NCBI GenBank assembly: GCA_034509425.1
Contig: JAVTVJ010000464.1
Span: 62,001 to 126,000 of the forward strand
Length of the DNA stretch: 64,000 bases
Direction of reading: 5' to 3'
Source of the DNA: Eopsaltria australis
Taxonomy: Eukaryota; Chordata; Aves; Passeriformes; Petroicidae
Made by a program: the position numbers and the translations under genes. The notes beneath the pieces are model-generated. The model did not search any database and was not told the origin of the DNA. It saw nothing but the letters and a program-made list of their open reading frames with translations. Within the stretch, counting starts at the first letter, position 1, and the number at the start of each line of letters is the position of its first letter. Below are positions 42,501 through 56,834 of this stretch, in pieces.

Positions 42501-45500
42501 CACTTTCACCCAAGCTTGTTCCACAGAAAATAACAGAGTCTGCCAGCACCAGGGCATCCCCCTGTGCTTTTGGCAGTGGCTGGTGTAGGGCTCAGGGACA
42601 CGGCCAGGAGGATGAGGAAAAGCAGAAGGACAAGGCTGAAACAAGCACCTCTCTTGAATGCATTGATAAGTAGCTTTGCAGTGGAATTATGCAGAGTCCC
42701 ACCAGCATGAACACCTTCACTTTGGCCTCTTATCCACATATTTACAGTTGTGTGAACACCAGACATTCTCCTGCATCCACAGGTCTCATGTTTGTGGCCA
42801 ACTGGACTCCATGGACCTTTTCTCCTGACAAACACCCTCGAGGACACCTTAACATCCCTGAGCAGCCCCAGGTCCAGCTGCTTCTTCCATGAGCAGGAGG
42901 AAGAAGAGGAGAAGGAAGGCTCAACTGCTCTGCAACAACACAGCAATGCTGAAACAGAGAAAGCCACCAGACAGAAATGAGTGCAGCATCCCTGAGCACT
43001 CATGAGTAATAAAGTGCCCCACAAACTAAAGAGCCCCCAAGTGCTACTGAGGACTAAGTAGTCCCCGAATGCTCACATCTCTCTCAGGTCAAATTCCACT
43101 CTTTAAACCAATCCCCATTACGTTTTTACACATCAGGCTGTAGAAGGCCTCGGAGGGGCTGTTACAGTCTATTGTAGGGGAATAAAGAAAGTGTCAAAAA
43201 GACTTTTAATGCCCAGTTAAAAGTGGCCAAAATACAGTCTGCAGTTACCTGATAAGCTGCAAGGTCTCCATTGGGAGAAGTATTTTGGTTTTTCAATTGT
43301 CTCAACCCTTGCATACTTGCAAGAGGCCGGCTTTAGCTCTGAACCAAAGCTTTGTCAAGTACGTTAGAACATTATTAAAATCCTGGCTTTTGTTCCATAA
43401 AGACTTTTAATGCTTGCTGGTTTGGTTTTGGCTTTTTCCTTTATGATGTTTAAGAGCAGTAATTATTGAAGAGACCATAGCACCGAGGATTGCTGCAGCC
43501 TCTGTGTGGTTTGCAGCATCAATACTTTCCCCAGCACAGTGGCTGTCCTGCCAGTGCCATCCCCACTGTGCAGGTGTGGGAATCAAAGTGCTCAGGGGGG
43601 TTAACACCTCCAGAGATGAATAACAGGGCAGTGCCAGAGCCAGAGGACAATGCCTAAGTCCCCCGTGTTCATGGACTCCACTCGTTGCAGGAGAAAATAT
43701 TCACAGTCCTCTCTTGGTGCAAATTACCCTCTTTAAAGGGAAACTTGGGAGATTTCACTTACTTACTGCTTCAGTTACCCTTTTTCATGAACAACTACCT
43801 AATGGCTATGGACTATGCCTGGTGTACAACACCATGGCGCTGGTGGTACTTTTTACATAGATATCTGGACATCAAAAAGTTAGGTATTTGAGCAGCTAGA
43901 GGTTGGGGTTTTTTTTTTTCAAAACAGGTCTGTAATTCATTCAAAGATTCAGCCTCAGAGTGTCAACAGACAAGAGCTGCCAAGCTACACCAGGGTGTTT
44001 TTCACCATCCCATGTTTGTTCCTCTGCACTGTGAGGGCTCTCCGGGGTGGACAAGCCCCACGGTGCTGTTTTGCTGTTATTGCTGTGCTTTGGGAAGGGT
44101 GTTTGCATAGTAGCAAGCAAGGCCAGCACACAAAATTAATGACATTTGAAGTTCACTGCAAGTCTTGACTGTCAGGAATGCAGCATTGAAAACAAAACTT
44201 TAAGCTTCCATATTGCAAAACCTATTAACTGCTTTACCGTTTTTGCAGCCGTGCCAGCTCACTCATACTGGAGCTTTTACCAAGGCATGACAGCTCATTT
44301 GTTTAGCTTGGGCCAGGCTTAAAGTTCTGATGAAGCCTAATCTTGTGACCTGTATTTATTTTGGCCAGGGATGCTTTTTGCACAGACTACTTCCTATCCT
44401 CCCTAATCTTTCCCGCAGGAAAGGAGCTGGGAGTTACGAGTCAGGGGAGGAAGGCAAAGCCAACCAGACGTGCAGTGAGAGAGAAACAAGCACTGCACAT
44501 GTCGGTGAAGTGGTCCAGGCTCAGGGACCCTGTCTGTTAGGGGAAGGAATTAAAGGGGGAGTCAGCACCTCTGCTGTCATCGTTTGAGATATGTCAAATC
44601 CATCATGGTTTCTCTGGAATTTTACCCATCTGGAAATATGGCTGTCTGTAACTTGGACAGCTTCACGATTTAAGGATGGAAATGTCTCTTCTTGGCTTGA
44701 ACTTATCAAACATCCCACTAAGACAGAGAAGAATTTTGTGGGTATAAACCGCCAGCAACCCATGGGATGTGTCACAGGTTCCCCAGAGCTGTCAGTCCCC
44801 TGTGGAGCCAGCTGGCCCTCAGCAAAGTGCCTGTGCAAGGAGTCGCTCTCTCCTACATGACAGCAGAACTGTGCAACAATAGCAACAATAAACCTTAAAA
44901 AGGCTTCACCATCGATGCACATTTCAAACCCAAGGAATGTGTTTTATGCAGAACGCAAATGCACAAGTCCCACAGGTGATTTGCTGAATCAGGACAATAA
45001 AGTGGGAGCTATTTTCTGCCAGTGCCCTGTGCTTTTGTAAGGCACTGAATTTTAAATGCCCTGCCAAAGAGCAACACTGATCTCTCCACTGATGTGCTCT
45101 TGTCCCCTCTGCTCCAGTGCCGCCCTGCCTGGAAATGTCCCAGCCCAGAGGTGAGGGCCCAGCAGCCCAAATCGATGGCACACTCCCACATTCTAGATGA
45201 CAGCAGACAAGCTCCTCGTGACCCCTCACCTTTCTGCCACGGGAAGATGTCAGGAGATTCCTTTCCTGCGAGAACAAACAGCAGCAGTTTGCCATGGCAG
45301 GACCATGTCCTATGGAGGAGCAGGCCTCAGTGCAGGGCAGGCCTTTGCCGTGCAGTTTAACAGTTGTGCAAACCACGAGCAAAGTTCTCGAGAACTGTCA
45401 GGCTGAGGACAGAAGTTTTGCGTTTCTGTTGACTTAGCTTAAGTACCACAGGAGGCTCTGGGAAGAAGGATGAAAAGAAAGGCTGTGGTGACGGACTGCC

Positions 45501-45692
45501 CAGCTGAGTTAGCGAGAAGCCATCGGAGCACAGCAAAGCAAACACGGGGGCTGCCTGCGGGCAGCGGGGCCGGGAGGCTGTGCCGCCCTTCCTGATTGTG
45601 TTTACGGGACACAAACCCTGCCATCAGCTGTGGGGAGAGGCCCTTCCCGTGATGGATGGCTTCTGAAAAGACCCTTTGTGTCTGCTGAGCCC
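39541..45692. other. Intergenic DNA downstream of SLC2A10
   Basis: I find no supported exon. A 100-bp CpG-rich patch lies at about 40018-40110. The rest is unique-looking DNA with AT-rich stretches near 41750-41830 and 43080-43440. In human the next gene in this direction is EYA2; no EYA2 coding exon was recognised. Confidence 0.6.
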
Positions 45693-45937
45693 GAGGCAGC
45701 ACCCATGGGCTCATTCCTGTCTCTCCCGAGGCAGCACCCATGGGCTCATTCCTGTCTCTCCCGAGGCAGCACCCATGGGCTCATTCCTGTCTCTCCTGAG
45801 GCAGCACCCATGGGCTCATTCCTGTCTCTCCCGAGGCAGCACCCATGGGCTCATTCCTGTCTCTCCTGAGGCAGCACCCATGGGCTCATTCCTGTCTCTC
45901 CTGAGGCAGCACCCATGGGCTCATTCCTGTCTCTCCT
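45693..45937. repeat. 35-bp minisatellite, seven copies
   Basis: There are seven consecutive units starting at 45693, 45728, 45763, 45798, 45833, 45868 and 45903. Each begins GAGGCAGCACCCATGGGCTC and ends TGTCTCTCC(C/T). Units are nearly identical, differing mainly at one C/T position. Because 35 is not a multiple of three, a reading frame cycles through all three frames every 105 bp, which explains the overlapping repetitive open frames here. They are not genes. Confidence 0.97.
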
Positions 45938-47524
45938 GCGTGTGCTGTGCCCAGCGCTCGGACCCTGCACAGGCTCCACAGGGTTTGTGTCCAAACAATT
46001 GCACAGCAGCAGCTCCCTGCAGCTCCCTCCTTGGGAGAGAACCGAGATACAGAGAGATGGAGGCCACAAGGAGAAGGCAATGGGTGCTTTATCAGTTCCC
46101 TGTGGCTCACTGACTCTTTGCCTGTGCAGAGCACATGTGTAAGAAAGACAAGCCTCATCTTGCAGTTTAGCAGCATTCCCAGAATGAGTTTTTAGGAAGT
46201 CATGATGGTGTTCAGGTGTTGGATCACCCCTAAAAGCCACCAGCCATCACCATGGTCTGTGATGTCAGCCCTGAGCAGCACTGGTGCTGGGAGAGTCTCC
46301 AGAGGACAAGCAGCACCTTGCAGCTCCACGTGCCATGTACCTGAGAAAGGGCAGGAAAAGGATTTAGAGTGGCTGCATTCAAGCATTCATTACCAAACCA
46401 TCTTAATGCAGGGAAGCGAAGAGGAAACCTATCCCTGACCCCAGCACTCACAGCCACCTCCCCTCCAAGACCCTCCAGAGCCCCAGTTTGCCCAGCCTGA
46501 CCAGCAGGCTCTCGACAGTGTCCAGCTGCAGCCAGCATGGTTGGCTCTGCATGATCTTTAATTTATCACCACCCTTGACCTGCATCACGTCCTGCAGAGA
46601 GCACCAAGGTGTGTGACCCCAGCCTGTCCTAATCCCAGGGCTCCTGCCGAGGGTGGTGGGAGCTCCCTGCACCGAGCAGCCCCAGCCTGAGCCCTCAGCT
46701 CTCCAACTTTGCCAGCGTGTTTGCAGAGCAGAGCAGAGCAGAGCAGAGCAGAGTGTGTCATACTTCCAAAGAGTGACAAATCACCAGGAAGGGCCCCCCC
46801 GCACCCCGGCCCTGCTATGCACAGCCCAATTCCCCCGTGCCGCATTAACAGCTAATAAAACAATAGAGCTTTTAGAGGGGAACTTCAAAGGGTTCTCAGG
46901 CAGATGAATGAATTTCGCATTTCTTCACTTACTGTCAGCACTGAGGGAGAGAAGGGCAGGCTGAGGTCGAAGGCTTCAGCAGGCAGCGGCAAACAAATAC
47001 AGCCTGGTATTCAGGCTACTGCAGAAAATGGAGTGGGAAATCAGCTAAGCACTTAGCAAGTACCAGGTTTTTCTTCCACTCAGCTCACCCTCTTCAGCTG
47101 CCCTATTTACTCTTTTGGTTTTCAAAAAAAAAACCGGTAAAAATTAAATAAACCTCCATGGTTACACCTAAACCATAGGCTGAGCCAGCAACAGCTCATT
47201 GCAGTGTGGAGAATCTTTAGGCAGCCTGGCCCAAACTCAAGCAAATGTAATTATTTTCAGCAACACGATTGTATTTGGTAAATGTGCCTTGAGGTCCCAC
47301 AGCTAATTCACAACTATGTGTTCATCTACAAAATACATTCTGCAAACCATTAGCTCATTGTCGTGTGCAGCCACAATGAGCACCTATATGAATTAAGCTA
47401 TGAATTGTGTGACTAAGAGTGGGTAAATACTGCTTAAAAGATATTTCTGATTTAGGAGATGGAGAAGGAAGTACAGAAAAGCAGGAAAAATGGAGGGAAT
47501 AATATTGCATAGCTCAAATTCTAG
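45938..47524. other. Intergenic DNA
   Basis: No exon is supported. It holds the GCAGA microsatellite listed separately and an AT-rich, possibly conserved block at about 47200-47430. Confidence 0.6.
46723..46753. repeat. (GCAGA)n pentanucleotide microsatellite
   Basis: About six perfect GCAGA units in a row. Confidence 0.95.
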
Positions 47525-47815
47525 ATTCACAGAATTGTTTGAGGTGGAATGGATCTTAAAGCTCATCTCATTCCAAGCCCCCTGCCATGGACAGTGACAC
47601 CTTCCACTATCTCAGGCTGCTCCAAGCCTTTTCCAACCTGGCCTTGGACACTTCCAGGGATGGGGCACCCACAGCTTCTCTGGGCACCCTGTGCCAGGGT
47701 CTCCCCACCCTCCCAGGGAAGAATTTCTTCCTTATATCTAATCTAACTCTTCCATCTTTCAGATTAAAACCATTCCTCCCTTGTCCTAGCATTATCTGCC
47801 TGTGTAAGAAACACA
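47525..47815 (-). mobile_element. CR1 LINE 3' fragment
   Basis: The plus strand reads CACAGAATTGTTTGAGGTGG, then CCTGCCATGGACAGTGACAC, TTCCAGGGATGGGGCACCCA, GAATTTCTTCCTTATATCTA and ATTAAAACCATTCCTCCCTT. This is the reverse complement of the classic avian CR1 3' region. It is truncated at the 5' end and has no coding capacity. Confidence 0.93.
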
Positions 47816-50800
47816 CCTCACTGGCCATGTAGATAAAGATTCTCCTGCAGGTTGCTCTCACATGGAGTGAGGAAAACCCAGAGCTCAGAATCATAAATTG
47901 CACCTACAGTAGAGGAACTCGCTGCTGAAGGAGACAGTCAAAGTCACCAGCAAGACTGCCAGCCAAACCTTCACCAGGGCTGGAGCCTAGAGGGCAGTTT
48001 GGAAGGAAATAGGGATAGAAAAGATTTTAAACAGATGAAGCATCATTTAATAAAACTGCCACAAGTAACATGGCTCAGTTTCTTATATTATTCCTCTTTT
48101 CTGACCAACTTTTGTTAAGTCACAGCCTTTACCCCCACACAGTATCTGAGGAAGAAAAAAAATCTGATTGTTCTGTACATGGCTTTTCTTTTAATCCTTA
48201 TGTAGTACATGATACCCAAAACAACAGGAACAAATTATTCTAGTTTTCAGAACTGGCATGTTTTAGCCTCTTGAATACCACCATCTATATTCTACATCAC
48301 TTTCAAGTACAGCCCAAATGGCTTGTTCTGCAAAATAGCTTTAAAGGTTGCAATCATTTATGTCGCACACAAATCTGCTGCCAATTTTTCAAAGCATTCT
48401 GCACTTGGCTGTCCTGGCAGCCACGCCTGCAGAGGACACTTTCCAAGGGCTCCCCGTGGCTGGGCAGGGACAGCGTTTGCAGGCAGGGAGCTCCCGGGGA
48501 GCCGCGGCACCGCTCAGAAGCAGCCGGCTCGCAAGAGGGGAGGGAGACTGATAACTGAGCTGACAATTTCTAGGTTCTCTAAAACCAGACCCTTCCAAGA
48601 ATGCCCTTTGTTCGGCATTTGCTCCATTCAGTCTCTCTCCCTGTTTGCTTGTAATTTATTCCTTCTAACAGCCTTGCCCTAGGCTAGCAGAAAATGAAAA
48701 CAAGGAGCCAGATTTTCTTTTTTTTCCCCCTCACTTTTGCTCTTTCATCAAGAACAGTGAAAATTTGGCACAGTCAAATATTTTGTTCAGCTCTTTCTTT
48801 CAGTCTTTGAAGTCCCCTAAAGCCTTGGTAGGAGTCTGGGCTTCCACTCACATCTGCTTTCCATGAAGCCATTTACCGCACTTTATTTGTGCCATATTAG
48901 ATTTTTCAGGACAGGGACAGAACTAATGAAGCATTTACATTCTTGGGAAAGTGGCATAGATACAACTACCACATGACTGTGATAGAAACAAACTATAACT
49001 GACATATTTCAAGTTCTGCAGCAAGGAGCCGTGTCATGCCACAGGCAGCAAAGACTCCTGAGCTGTTTGCTACCTCATTTCTTCCTAATCCTCGTTTAGT
49101 ATCAAACATTGCAACTTTGGTTTACACAGTTATTGAGGGATGCTCCAGTACCTGTAGGAAAACGAAGGCAAATGTCCTGCAAAAGGGAGAGCTTAGATGA
49201 AAGCTTAATGAAAGCAAATTGTGGCTGAACAGAAGCTGCATCAGAGACAGTATCAGTGACACAGAGCACTGTCAACAAGATAATGGCATCACGCCGCTAA
49301 CGAACTGCTAAAGAATTTCTTTTACAAGCAGAAGACTAATCCCCTGACAATGCTCCATTCCAAGGATTTTATTGCTATTAGAGCAGGGAAAGGGTGTTGA
49401 CTGAATCCCTATCAGGAGGATCCTGGCAAAGCCTAGCGGAATATTGATTATCCTGCTGTTTTCTATTTTGCACTTCTCTCTTCAACACCCAAACCCCTCC
49501 CCTAAGAAATATTTGTCTACTTCTCACAGAGAGTATTACTGAGCGAGTTCTAAGTCAGAAGTGATAAAGTAGCAACTGAGAAAAATATGCCTTGGAGGAG
49601 GCAAGATCAAGAGCCCAGCAAGCTCATCCTTTGAGCATGATCTCCAATGGCCTTCTGAGCTTAACGAGGGGGGAGTTTGTTAAAAAGCCAACTGAAACTT
49701 GGAAAGTTCATCACAGGATTGCCTATCCAAGCTCAGCACAGCTCCAATCACTGAAGCTCATGGAAGAAACAATTTTTGGAATCCAGCCCTTTGCCATCTG
49801 GGCAAAGGACCAAATCACAATCAAATGGCAAAGTACGAAACGTGCTTGGATTCATTCAGGCTTGGGAGGAAAAAGTCACTTACTGGTTGAGCTTGATCAC
49901 AGGGGCTGTGCATCAGCGGGTGAAAGTCTTCATAATATTGCTTAACATTAGTTAGGGCAGAAAGGGCCAGATCAGGCTCTTCCACGTGGCTTTGAACAGG
50001 TAAATACCAATTTTGTTGTCTAAACAGACATGGAAATCACACCCCATGTACAGCTGTGAACAGCTGCAAGGAAGGTGATAGCACAGCCTCCTCCCTCGGT
50101 TTTTCTTTGTGTTTGAAAGTGAGAGAAAAAGGTGTCCAGAATGGAAGTTATTTACTCCATCCTGACACTGAGAGGTAGGACATGGATACAGGAGGATTAT
50201 CCTGGGTTTGATGGAAAGCATGGAGAGGCTGCATATCCCCCATCCTGGTAAATCCCCACTCAGTTTCCCCCACCTCAAGCTGAGCAGTGTTGGTCCCCTC
50301 CCTTCTGATACATATTTCTTCCTAACACTTTCTGCTTCTTCATCTCTTCCATGGAGAATATTTTCAAGGATAGAGGATATTGAAATAACCCACGAAACAC
50401 TGATTGCAGTTCCCAGAAGATGACAGCCCTGCACCTCCTCCTTTGCAAGAGGTGTCACATTCCTGTAGGACACCCTCAGTGATGCCACGTGTTTTGCTGC
50501 TGAATTGCACATCCCTTACAGAACTACTGAGACATGATTCAGGTGTTTAAAAGTAGCTTGGACCTCAAAGCCTTCCCCAGTCCAGGCAGGGGATCAGGTG
50601 CCCCATCAGTGTTCAGGTGTCCCCTGGCCAGAGAGACCCAGCTCTTGCTGGGAGGTGCTTGCAATCACTGGAGCAGGGGCTGAGGTGGATGTCAGGAGGC
50701 AGGGGCCCGAGAAAGGGATGCTTTCCCCTGCTGCCCTAGTGATTTGAATTATTTCATGATGGCCAAAAATTAGGAGAGGAAAAAACCACAGCACTACATT

Positions 50801-53800
50801 AAAAAAAAAAGAAAAACATGATTTTAAGAAATGCTGTGCCAGGTAAAACTCCTCTGCTTTGTTATTATGAGAGTTCCCAGTATTGATAATTTCTCCTAGT
50901 TGCTGGTTTGTAAGTTACTTCTGAGTAGAAAATTCAATTACATGGGCCAAGTCAACAATAATGTTTTTCCTGGCAATGGTTCATTTTGCCAGTGGAAACA
51001 TTTCCCCCCCCTCCCTTTTCTGGATTCAGCTCTGCAAAGTTGCTAAATTCTTCCAGATCTCTGGTCTGATGTGATCATAAATATCCTGATTGTATTCGAC
51101 TGATTGACAGACTGGGGATGGATTAAGTGGGGATTACAGCCTGGAATGATCAAAATGTGCTTTCATGTACATTAACTATATAATCTAATTAACATGGCTG
51201 TTTATGTATTTAATATTATTCTTAAAACTTTTTAATAAAAGAGGTTTTAAGGAGAATTAAATGTTGTTTAAAATATAAGAACCTGTTCCTTGAATGAACA
51301 GTAGTTTGGGGTTTGCACTGTCATTAAGACGACTAATAAAACTCTCTCTTACTATTAAATGAGATTTGAGCAGTATGATGGGCCTAATCCTGCCCTAACT
51401 AATAGGTGTGTAAGCTCAAGTTTTCTCTGTTTTATTTAAAGTTACTTCAGGTGTAGTGATTCAGGGCAGAATTCAGTCCATTAGGATTAAAAAACTACTT
51501 TTTAACCAACTGAGAATATTAAATCATTATAGGTACATAACAAAAAGTATTCTAAGGTGCTCAGCACTCAGAGATCTCACAGCTGTCATTATTTACTGAG
51601 CAGGAGCAGCAGGAATTAGCTTTATGGGTACAAATCTTAAATGTTTTACTGCACAGGTTAACACCCCCCATACATACCTGATATCAATGATATCAAACGG
51701 AATGAAACAATTCATCAAGGCAAGACGCCCAACTACAGCAATGTGTTCAGCAGCTGCACTTGTGAGTATAAAAAGAGCTGGCTACTTGATGGCAAGGGCA
51801 AGGAGCTGTAGTGGAGATGTTATGCAGTTGTCCATAAAAACTGAAATCTGAAACGAGTAAATATTTAGCAGGACATTGGATTCTCTGCTGTCTCCAATGC
51901 ACCAGGCTCAAAGTCAGCTTCTCAAAGCTGTGGATCATATTGCTCTGCAGCCATAGGGCTCCTCCAACACCCTTTTAAAGTTTTCAGATTTTGCATTTTC
52001 ACCTGAGAGGTTCCCAAGCCAGTTTAACATGGTGTGTGAGCAGTGCTGGGCCATGTCCATGGAGTCAGAGTGAGAGGGAGCCCTTCTGCCCTGCTCTCTC
52101 TCACACCCACATTGGCCTCCTCCCTCCACTGAGTGGCCAGGTTCTCACCTGTGTTCTTTCAGCTTTTTCCTGACCTGAGACCTTCTAAAAAGTAGCTGAA
52201 AAATTTCAGCATGTCCAGCTGTTGGCCTCTGATGTCCCTCCCTGATGCCCTCCTGGTCAGAGGATGTGCCCAAGGGACTGCTTGTGTGGCCACCACCAAA
52301 CCAGGATCAGGACAGACACCACTGACCCACGCTTAGGACCTGACCTGGAGATCAGAGAAGGGTTTAGACCTGGGGTCCTGGCACAGATCACAACTCCATG
52401 GGCTGTCTCCAGAGATCAGTGATGGCTTGCCTTGAGACTGACCTTGCACGAGTCAATCCATCAGCACCGGGATGAACCCACTCCATCACACTGCCGATCC
52501 TCCAAGCCACACAGAAAGCTCTACCCAAAGTCCCTTAAATGAAGCAGGAATGCTTCAATTTAAAGGAATTAAAAGCATTTTCAAAATGTGATGGTTCCCA
52601 TCATACCAAGTCCCTGCACACTGCCCGACAAGCCTGACTATTCTCCAGCCAGCCAGGGGCTTAGAAAGTATGTCGAGCACTCAAACCATTTTAGATCCCA
52701 CTGCACTGTACATACCCAGAATTCAAGCAGGGTTCACATTCGAGGGCTTATAAAAACTTGAATACACTCCAATAACTTAAATCACTCAGTGAGGTTTACA
52801 GTGATTTAAAGCCATTGGAACTCTCCACGTTTGGTGCACAAGGGCTCCAGCTTGGAAAAGAATCAAGGCATGTTCCAGCATGGCAGCTCCAGGCATATTG
52901 AATCAATTTCAGCATGTAAAAATAATTAACAATGATAAAAATACATTAATAATACTGTAATTATATGGCCAGACCGAAGTTTCAGCCTGAAGAAAAAATA
53001 AAAAGAAGAAATTCAGCAAGGTTCGTGAACAGCTTGGACTGGGAGTAATGAGGGATTTCAGTGACAGGAAAATAAATGGAGGCAAATCAAGGGTAAGGAG
53101 CAAAGGAAGATCACATTTGTCAGTAGTTTAAAAAGTTACACTGGCCTGAGCTGCAGGACTTGCTAAATTCTGCCCTGGAGGTGTGCCAGCACAGCACTGC
53201 TAGGCCAAGGGATCAGAAACAATCCAAGGTCCAAGTTCTTGCAAGTCATCAGGACAGGGATCAAATGCTATATATCATGGAGCTGGCTCATAAATCTCCA
53301 CTTTCTGGTAGCTTAGGGTAGGGAGGCCAAAAGTAGCACCTGCTTGGAAAGGATGCCACACTGTCTGAAGGATGCTTTTCCAGAACCAGCTCAGTCCCTG
53401 CAGGGTGATGTCAATGCCCCAGGGGATAGCAGGGATTTGGTTATTTCTACATGAACTTTCCAGCACCTGGTACAGCAGCTTCAGCTTGGACCAGCACCAG
53501 GAAATGCCTGAGGCTACAGGAATAAATACTGCCAGGGACATTAACCACCAAATGGTTTAGTCACATCAAAGAACTGATTTGTTTTGGTCAGCAGTCCAGG
53601 ATGATTCTTATTTCATCAAGGCTGATTCACCCATCCCACTTGTTCTGTACTCAGCCATCGTGCAGGTGCTTCCTTGAGCCTTCCAAAAACAACCCTGCAG
53701 AAAAATTTTGTAAAATAAACTAACAGCACAAGGTCTGTCCAAAGGCTGTGGGAAGAAAAAAAAAAAGTAAAATATGACAATTTCTAATGCATGTGTTTGA

Positions 53801-56800
53801 GAGAAAAGGGTTGAGCACAGCCAGGTGATGTCACCTTTTTGTAGGGGAAAGACATGTTAATTGGAATTCCCCTGGCAGAAGTGTTTCCTCATTGTTCATG
53901 TTAAAATGAGTTTCTGCACACAGAAGATAGTGACTCTGTTTCCAGAGCCACCAGGGAAAAAAAAGCAAACCCAAACCTTATCATATGCCATTATATCCCC
54001 AGTTCTACTGCAGTTTTGAAATTAACCTTTTGCTTTGGCACAAATTCCTGTCTCATTTTCTGTGAAATACAGCAGAGCTCAGGACAAATGCAACAGGAGA
54101 GATTTCTATGGAGAAAAAAAAGCAAAAAAAAAAAATAGCCTGTAAATCCTTTACTATCTTTAATCATGAAAATAATTCAGTTGCTGCAAACCTGATATTC
54201 ATGGCCAGGGCCCAAGGACTTTGCAATTCACAAAAGCACTGAAGGGATCCATAAAAAGTGGCTGGCCATGAGGAATTTACACTTGTTTTTTAAAGGGAGT
54301 AAAAATGTGACTGTAGCAATTTAGAAGAGTTTATATATTCTGGCCTCAGAGAGGTTTAAATCACTCAGTTAAGAAAGATGCATTGGTGCATTAGTGAGCC
54401 TTCAGGCAATGCAAAAGGCCAGAAGAAATTATATGACAGAAGCATTTTTGGGCAGAGAATGCTCTGAAATGTTGCTCTGCCCCTAAGTGGAGTCCCTGAC
54501 TCACACCCAGAGCATCCTCCCAACTCCCCCATGTCCCTTCCACCCCTCCACACCACAGCCAGGGCCTCTCCCAGCCAGCTCAGACCCCCCTGGAGCAGCC
54601 CCTCACATCATCCACCCTCTCTGGGAGGTCCCCTGGTCCCCTGGGATTGCCAGGAGCCTTTGGCCAAAGGAAACATCCAGGACAGGGAGGCCCAGGAAGA
54701 AAAGTGCTTTCAGAGGGCTCAAGATAAGATGTGGTCTTTGAGAGATAATGCCAATCCCCAGCCTCACAGCATGCAGGACTAATTGCAAAGCCCATCTCCC
54801 TGACCCAGGTTCCCCACTCTAAGCCCTTCTCTGTTTCTCATGCTCACTTGCTAATTCTGGTCAAGCATTTTAATCCCACCTGCTGCCAGGACAGAAAAAT
54901 AAGAACTTACTGCTTGGAAACCAAGCTAGTAAAAATACAAGAATGGAGTGAAGGAAGAGCTGCTGGAGTGCAAGGGCCGTGATCTCTGGTTCTGCAGGAT
55001 CTCAGGGCCCTGACCCGGGTGCCCCACGCTGCCCTCAGGTACCTGGGGAGCTGCTGCCCATCTGCAGTGTGGGTTCAACACCGCAGCTGTTCCAGCTGCC
55101 TTCCAGTGTCACACAGCTCTGACAATAAATGCCATCAGATGCTGCTCCCTCTGACAAAGATTTTCTGGCAGACTGCAAAAATTCAGGGTGTGACATTTCT
55201 GCTGCTCGCAGGGGAGGTGACACAGCAGCAGCCACACCATACCTGGAGCAGGAGAAACTGAGGAAAAACCACCTGGTGCCAAGACACTTAACCAGGGACA
55301 ACACAGCACTGACAAAAGCACCTGGCTCTCAAGTGGAACAAGCCTTGCACTCAAAGAGCCACAATTTCACCTCTGCATCTCCCAAAGCTGCCATCCCAGG
55401 AAAAGTCCTGTTGACTTTGTTAGCTGCTCACAACCCCCAGTCTTGGGAACAAGTTTGGGGAAAGGCACTTTTCTTGTTCAGCTTTGGGTGTGTGTTTTAT
55501 TTGCCTTGCCGTGGTGCCCTCAGGGTGGTTGTTGGCTGTAGTAGATGGTGGGTTTTATTTTCCTGGCTGGTTGTACCCCTCTTGAGAGAAGTTGTTACAG
55601 TTGTAGTTGTATTTTTCCAGCTTTTCCAAGCTTACCACCTCCCTGGGGTGCTGTTTGCCTGAGTGGTTTGGTACAGTTTTATTTTTACAATAACTATTAC
55701 ACTTTTAAATTTTATTTTTGTATGTTAATTAAATACTTTTTAATCACAATGCAGACGCAGTTGCAGGGGCCAAGAAAAATACATAAACAAGAAGAGAATC
55801 CAAACATATATCTGCCCAGCATGGTACAGAAAAACTTTCCAAACCCAAGTTCAGCTTAGCCCAGTCCTGGATCTCTGCATTAAAATTTTAACAGCAGAAC
55901 TCAGCCACCAGTAGCCTGCTCTTCAGTTCACTGCAAAGTTTTCCTTGCATTATGGAGCAGGAAGGTAAAATGCCCGGAGAGCAGCAATTGATATATGAAA
56001 ATTGCTGATCTGTGGCACCAAATGTGCCCATCCCAGTCTCAAATCAGAGAAAAATAGCCTAAAGTTCTCTTAAATAGTAAATGCTGAAAAGGTGCTGAGA
56101 TTGTACAGCAAATGCAACTTGTTTCTCACCACTGGAGCTGGGCACCTGTCAGGTTAGACAGCTCAATCCCATACATTTTCTCCTACTCCAGTGCTTGCCC
56201 CTCTAAAATCCACAGGGAAGCAGCTTGTCCACCCATGCAAGTGCAGCAGAAAGGAAGCAAAGAGACCATGGACATCTGGAGAGGCTCGTCTGTGCCTCCA
56301 GCATGGTCAAAGCTGCCCCTTTAAACGCAAGTGCTGTAAAATTCTTGCCATGCCTGAGAAATAAAATGTGAGGTTTAATTTAAAATGAGAGATATTAGAA
56401 TGGCGAGCTGCAGGTGATGAGGTGCTGGCGTTTCCTTGGCTCGGGGCCAGGAGGGTAGGAAAGGAAAACAAGAGAGATGCATTATATCCTACATACCTTG
56501 GCAGCTCAACAAAGTGACACTCATGTAGGGCTCATGAGCGAGGCAATTAGTGACAGGGAAGTGGCAGAAAGAGCACTGTAAGAAATTAGAGCTGAAGTTC
56601 AAAAGCACAGGAGAGACAAGGCCATAAAAGAAAAAAAAAATCCAGCTGCAGTGTGTATGTGAAAAGTCAATGCAGTAGGTGTGCAGTGAAAGTGGAAAAG
56701 GTGTTTCTTCTGAGAACCTGTGTGTGATCCTTGCATGTCTGTCACCTTCTTTTTATTAAATGTTTGACTAAGTGGTGATTTCTTTAATATCTCCATGTAT

Positions 56801-56834
56801 CTTAATCATGTAAGTGGTGAACAGAGTGGTTCTG
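47816..56834. other. Intergenic DNA
   Basis: No exon or RNA gene is supported across these 9 kb. It includes a modestly GC-rich patch at about 48410-48540, AT-rich segments near 50860-51560, 52880-53000 and 55670-55760, and short A-runs. I recognise no repeat family in it. Confidence 0.55.

Noticed and set aside
45676..46113. Overlapping 79- and 145-codon frames with repeated peptides.
   Set aside because: They are translations of the 35-bp minisatellite, whose length makes all three frames repeat the same peptide cycle.
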